This document shows, in pieces, positions 61,516-64,000 of a stretch of DNA of 64,000 bases. Numbering within the stretch: the stretch's first letter is position 1; the number at the start of each line of letters is the position of its first letter. A program made the translations under genes and the position numbers. The DNA is taken from the NCBI RefSeq assembly GCF_028743715.1, contig NZ_CP117996.1, forward strand, positions 806,001-870,000. The letters are read 5' to 3'. The notes under the pieces are model-generated. The model worked only from the letters and a program-made list of their open reading frames with translations, was not told the origin of the DNA and did not search any database. The DNA is from Microbacterium sp. Clip185 (GTDB lineage: Bacteria; Actinomycetota; Actinomycetes; Actinomycetales; Microbacteriaceae).

Positions 61516-62558
61516 TCAGCATCCGCTTCGTCGTCATGATGCTCGGCGTCGCCTTCACCGGCTTCCTCGTCGCGCGCGCCTCGTGGATCACCGGTCCCGT
61601 CCGCGAGCCGCTGTTGCTATGGACCGCGCTCATCCTCTTCCTCGTCGTCGCGTGGCTCTGCATCTTCTGGGGGATGACCTCGGGGCTGCGCACGCGCAGC
61701 CAGGAGATCACCGTCGCGCGAGGCAGCGACCGGTTGCCCATGTGGCTGTGCGTGGCGGCATTGCTGGTCTCGATGGTGCTGCCGCCGCTGATCTCCGCGG
61801 CGATCCCGCCCGAGGGGCGCACCGAGCAGTACGCCACCTGGTACATCGGTGGTCTGGGTGCGCTGATGACCATCCTCGTCATCCGTCGGCGGCCGTGGGC
61901 GGCGTGGAGCGGTACTGCTGTGCTCGCCGGGTGGTCGATGGTGCTCCTGGGTCCGATCCCTGCGCTCGGTCTGGGTCTGGTCGGTTCGGTGGTCTGGGTC
62001 ACCGGTGCCCATTTCTTCACGTTCGCCCTGGACCGCGCGGCGCGCGACACCGAGCGGCTCGGCGAACTGCAGCGCACCGCGTCGGCTGTGCAGGCGGCGC
62101 AGGGGTCCCAGCAGCGCGAGCGCCGCATCCAGGTACAGCGCGCACTCGCTGTCGCCGGTCCCGTGCTTGCGCGCACGATCGCGACGGGCGGGCGGCTCTC
62201 GGAGGACGAGCGCACCGATGCCCGCATCGCCGAGGGCCGTTTGCGCGACGAGCTGCGCGGACCGCGCCTGCTGGATGCCGACGTGCGCGAAGCGCTGGAT
62301 GCGGCGCGCCGACGCGGCGCGATGGTCACCATGTTCGACGAGGGCGGTCTCGATGGCCTCGCCGAGGAGCAGCTGCACGTCATCCGCGCCGAACTCGCCC
62401 AGACGCTGCGCTCCGCGCGGTCCGAACGCCTCTACATCCGCACATCGCCCGACGAGCGGGTCGCCGTCACCGTCGTGGGGCGCGCGTCGTCGACGCTCGG
62501 CCTGTCCGACGAGGACAGCGTCGACCTCTGGCGTGAGATCGAGCACCCGGCGGGCTGA
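61512..62558 (+). CDS. membrane protein resembling a sensor kinase without ATPase domain
   Basis: A 348-residue protein with five or six membrane segments up to about residue 180, then a long charged helical region (GSQQRERRIQVQRALAVAGP) and a small C-terminal domain (LRDELRGPRLLDADVREALD, RRRGAMVTMFDEGG). This layout parallels the neighbouring histidine kinase, and the C-terminal segment resembles the region between dimerisation helix and ATPase in actinobacterial kinases, but no MHD/EH-box or N- and G-boxes are present. GTG at 61512 overlaps the kinase stop (GTGA). It may be an accessory or pseudokinase subunit. Function unknown. Confidence 0.75.
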   Translation: MISIRFVVMMLGVAFTGFLVARASWITGPVREPLLLWTALILFLVVAWLCIFWGMTSGLRTRSQEITVARGSDRLPMWLCVAALLVSMVLPPLISAAIPPEGRTEQYATWYIGGLGALMTILVIRRRPWAAWSGTAVLAGWSMVLLGPIPALGLGLVGSVVWVTGAHFFTFALDRAARDTERLGELQRTASAVQAAQGSQQRERRIQVQRALAVAGPVLARTIATGGRLSEDERTDARIAEGRLRDELRGPRLLDADVREALDAARRRGAMVTMFDEGGLDGLAEEQLHVIRAELAQTLRSARSERLYIRTSPDERVAVTVVGRASSTLGLSDEDSVDLWREIEHPAG

Positions 62559-62606
62559 AACCCTCGATCCTGCAGCCGGCCGCGTATGCGCGGAGGCAAA
62601 AGGAAA

Positions 62607-62644
62607 GGAGACGAGGGGCGGCGAGTCGCTCGCCCCTCGTCTCC
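62607..62644 (+). terminator. 14-bp perfect hairpin terminator of the two-component operon
   Basis: GGAGACGAGGGGCG (62607-62620) pairs with 62631-62644 around a 10-base loop, 48 bases after the last stop. Strong GC-rich stem, no T-run. Confidence 0.85.
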
Positions 62645-62810
62645 GGGCGAGTGGTTACCCGAAAACCACCCGCAAGATCGAACCCGGTTGGTGCACCCTG
62701 ACGGTCAACGGGCCGATCGAACGCGAAGATGCGTTCCAGCTCTTCAAGTATGCGAACGGGGTGCGAGCAGTGTCTGTAGGTACTTTGGGGGACACCTTCG
62801 ACGGCGCTTC
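62645..62810. other. interval between convergent genes, possible gene remnant
   Basis: The plus strand is open in one frame to a stop at 62856 and reads KIEPGWCTLTVNGP, then LFKYANGVRAVSVGTLGD, which looks protein-like, but no ATG, GTG or TTG opens that frame in front of it, and it runs into the accE 3' end on the other strand. It could be a decayed gene or chance. No RNA family was recognised. Confidence 0.25.
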
Positions 62811-63038
62811 TCAGCCGCTGTATCCACCCCATCCGGCCTCGCGCCGCAACGGCTGACGGAGCCCGCGCTGCGACAGCGACCACGCGGAGCGCCGGGCCGG
62901 CTCCGCGGCCACGGCGCCCTGTTCCTCCTGCCGGTAGGCAGCGGCGACGACCGCGATGGCCGCGGCCAGTTCCACGTCGTCGGGGTTTCCCCTGCGCACC
63001 TCGATCCGCAGCGCGTCGCCGGGTTCCTCGAGGGTCAT
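62811..63038 (-). CDS. accE: acyl-CoA carboxylase epsilon subunit
   Basis: Small accessory subunit of actinobacterial acyl-CoA carboxylases, 75 residues. The core [20 protein letters not shown] is the family signature, followed by a polar linker and the aromatic [20 protein letters not shown] tail. It stimulates the AccA-AccD holoenzyme, particularly with longer acyl-CoAs. The ATG at 63038 overlaps the accD stop (ATGA). Confidence 0.93.
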   Translation of the reverse strand: MTLEEPGDALRIEVRRGNPDDVELAAAIAVVAAAYRQEEQGAVAAEPARRSAWSLSQRGLRQPLRREAGWGGYSG

Positions 63039-64000
63039 AGCGGGATGTTTCCGTGCTTCTTCGGCGGCAGGCTGGCGCGCTTGCCGCGCAGGGAGCGCAA
63101 CGCCTTGGCGATCGCGACGCGGGTCTGAGCGGGTTCGATGATCCCGTCGAGCTCGCCGCGCTCGGCCGCGAGGAAGGGCGATGCCACGTTGTAGGTGTAC
63201 TCGTTCGCGAGGCGTGCGCGCACCGCGGCCACGTCCTCGCCTGCCTCCTCGGCGCGCTTGATCTCGCCGCGGTAGAGGATGTTGACGGCGCCCTGCCCGC
63301 CCATGACGGCGATCTCCGCGGTGGGCCAGGCGAGGTTGACGTCTGCGCCGAGCTGCTTGGAGCCCATCACGATGTAGGCACCGCCGTAGGCCTTGCGCAG
63401 GATCACCGTGACGAGGGGGACCGTCGCCTCGGCGTAGGCGTACAGCAGCTTCGCGCCGCGGCGGATGACGCCCGTCCACTCCTGGTCCGTCCCCGGCAGA
63501 TAACCCGGCACGTCGACGAGCGTCACGATCGGGATGGAGAACGCGTCGCAGAACCGCACGAAGCGGCTCGCCTTCTCGCCCGCGTCGATGTTCAGCGTGC
63601 CCGCCATCTGCGAGGGCTGGTTGGCGATCACGCCGACCGTGCGGCCCTCCACGCGGCCGAAGCCGATCACGATGTTCGGGGCGAACAGCGGCTGGACCTC
63701 GAGGAACTCCCCATCGTCGACGACGTGTTCGATGACCTGGTGGATGTCGTAGGGCTGGTTGGGAGAGTCGGGGATGACCGTGTTCAGGAAGCGGTCCGCA
63801 TCCGTCGTCTCGAACTCGAAAGCGCCCTCGTAGCCGGGGACCTCGGACATGTTGTTGTCGGGGAGGAAGCCGATGAGAGTACGGGCGTAGTCGATGGCGT
63901 CGTCCTCGTCCTCGGCGAGGTAGTGCGCGACGCCGGAGCGGGTGTTGTGCGTGAGCGCACCGCCGAGCTCCTCCATCCCGACGTCCTCGCCCGTGACGGT
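63035..64000 (-). CDS. accD: acyl-CoA carboxylase beta (carboxyltransferase) subunit, 5' end beyond window
   Basis: Transfers the carboxyl group from biotin to acetyl- or propionyl-CoA. About 321 C-terminal residues are visible, read into the window from beyond base 64000: [13 protein letters not shown] is typical for the middle of propionyl-CoA carboxylase beta chains. Signatures such as [34 protein letters not shown] and the C-terminal KHGNIPL are AccD5-like. The carboxyltransferase oxyanion-loop Gly residues are intact. Coupled to accE by a 4-base overlap. Confidence 0.96.
   Translation of the reverse strand, partial: TVTGEDVGMEELGGALTHNTRSGVAHYLAEDEDDAIDYARTLIGFLPDNNMSEVPGYEGAFEFETTDADRFLNTVIPDSPNQPYDIHQVIEHVVDDGEFLEVQPLFAPNIVIGFGRVEGRTVGVIANQPSQMAGTLNIDAGEKASRFVRFCDAFSIPIVTLVDVPGYLPGTDQEWTGVIRRGAKLLYAYAEATVPLVTVILRKAYGGAYIVMGSKQLGADVNLAWPTAEIAVMGGQGAVNILYRGEIKRAEEAGEDVAAVRARLANEYTYNVASPFLAAERGELDGIIEPAQTRVAIAKALRSLRGKRASLPPKKHGNIPL

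Overview
The window is high-GC actinobacterial chromosome, most likely from Microbacterium or a close Microbacteriaceae relative. The pointers are the strong G/C third-position bias, the recurring octamer GGATGCGG / CCGCATCC, an acyl-CoA carboxylase with a small epsilon subunit, a GTP-type PEP carboxykinase beside a RamB-type regulator, an LpdA-type quinone reductase, and many genes with leaderless-type starts. I saw no rRNA, tRNA, CRISPR array, prophage or transposase. About 60 protein genes are supported; the two at the window edges are incomplete.

Layout. 0-7.1 kb: an ABC importer (lipoprotein plus two permeases, minus strand) diverges from an NtaA/DmoA-type flavin monooxygenase and two DszC/acyl-CoA-dehydrogenase-like flavoproteins, a probable uptake-and-oxidation unit, perhaps for an organosulfur compound. 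7.1-14.8 kb: RamB-type regulator and pckG (divergent), an ABC exporter half-transporter, an MHS-family symporter and a small membrane protein. 14.9-18.5 kb: riboflavin operon ribD-ribE-ribBA-ribH behind an FMN riboswitch. 18.6-22.2 kb: Fpg-type glycosylase, acetyltransferase, and a lactate-dehydrogenase-type enzyme divergent from its FadR-type regulator. 22.2-23.9 kb: a solitary AbiEi/PD-(D/E)XK protein gene flanked on both sides by arrays of long palindromes. 23.9-27.1 kb: trpS, exonuclease III, YihY-type membrane protein. 27.1-32 kb: sdhCDAB and divergent manC. 32-40.4 kb: nucleoside ABC importer followed by cdd, deoA and add. 40.7-41.9 kb: a second solitary PD-(D/E)XK protein gene followed by four 54-bp palindromes. 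41.9-50.6 kb: a hydrolase and a complete mannitol PTS locus (orphan IIB, ptsH, ptsI, mtlA, mtlF, mtlD, divergent mtlR), closed by two more of the same 54-bp palindromes. 50.9-55.6 kb: purine nucleoside phosphorylase, sugar-phosphate mutase and acetyltransferase (coupled), and lpdA. 55.7-64 kb: acyl-CoA carboxylase alpha chain, maf, an RNA methyltransferase, a two-component system with a kinase-like membrane partner, accE and the truncated accD.

How it works together. The nucleoside importer feeds cdd, deoA, add and the purine phosphorylase; the adjacent mutase can turn pentose-1-phosphate into the 5-phosphate. The mannitol locus carries its own general PTS proteins. pckG, the lactate enzyme and succinate dehydrogenase form central carbon metabolism with local regulators. 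From sdh to acc the gene set recalls the mycobacterial accD5-accE5-maf / lpdA-deoD-pmmB / add-deoA-cdd-sdh neighbourhood (from memory), with the mannitol locus as an extra block bracketed by the 54-bp palindromes.

The most unusual content is between genes: several families of long inverted repeats, two of them in arrays beside nuclease-like genes, and a repeated TANNNT-(6-7 nt)-start arrangement that points to widespread leaderless transcription.
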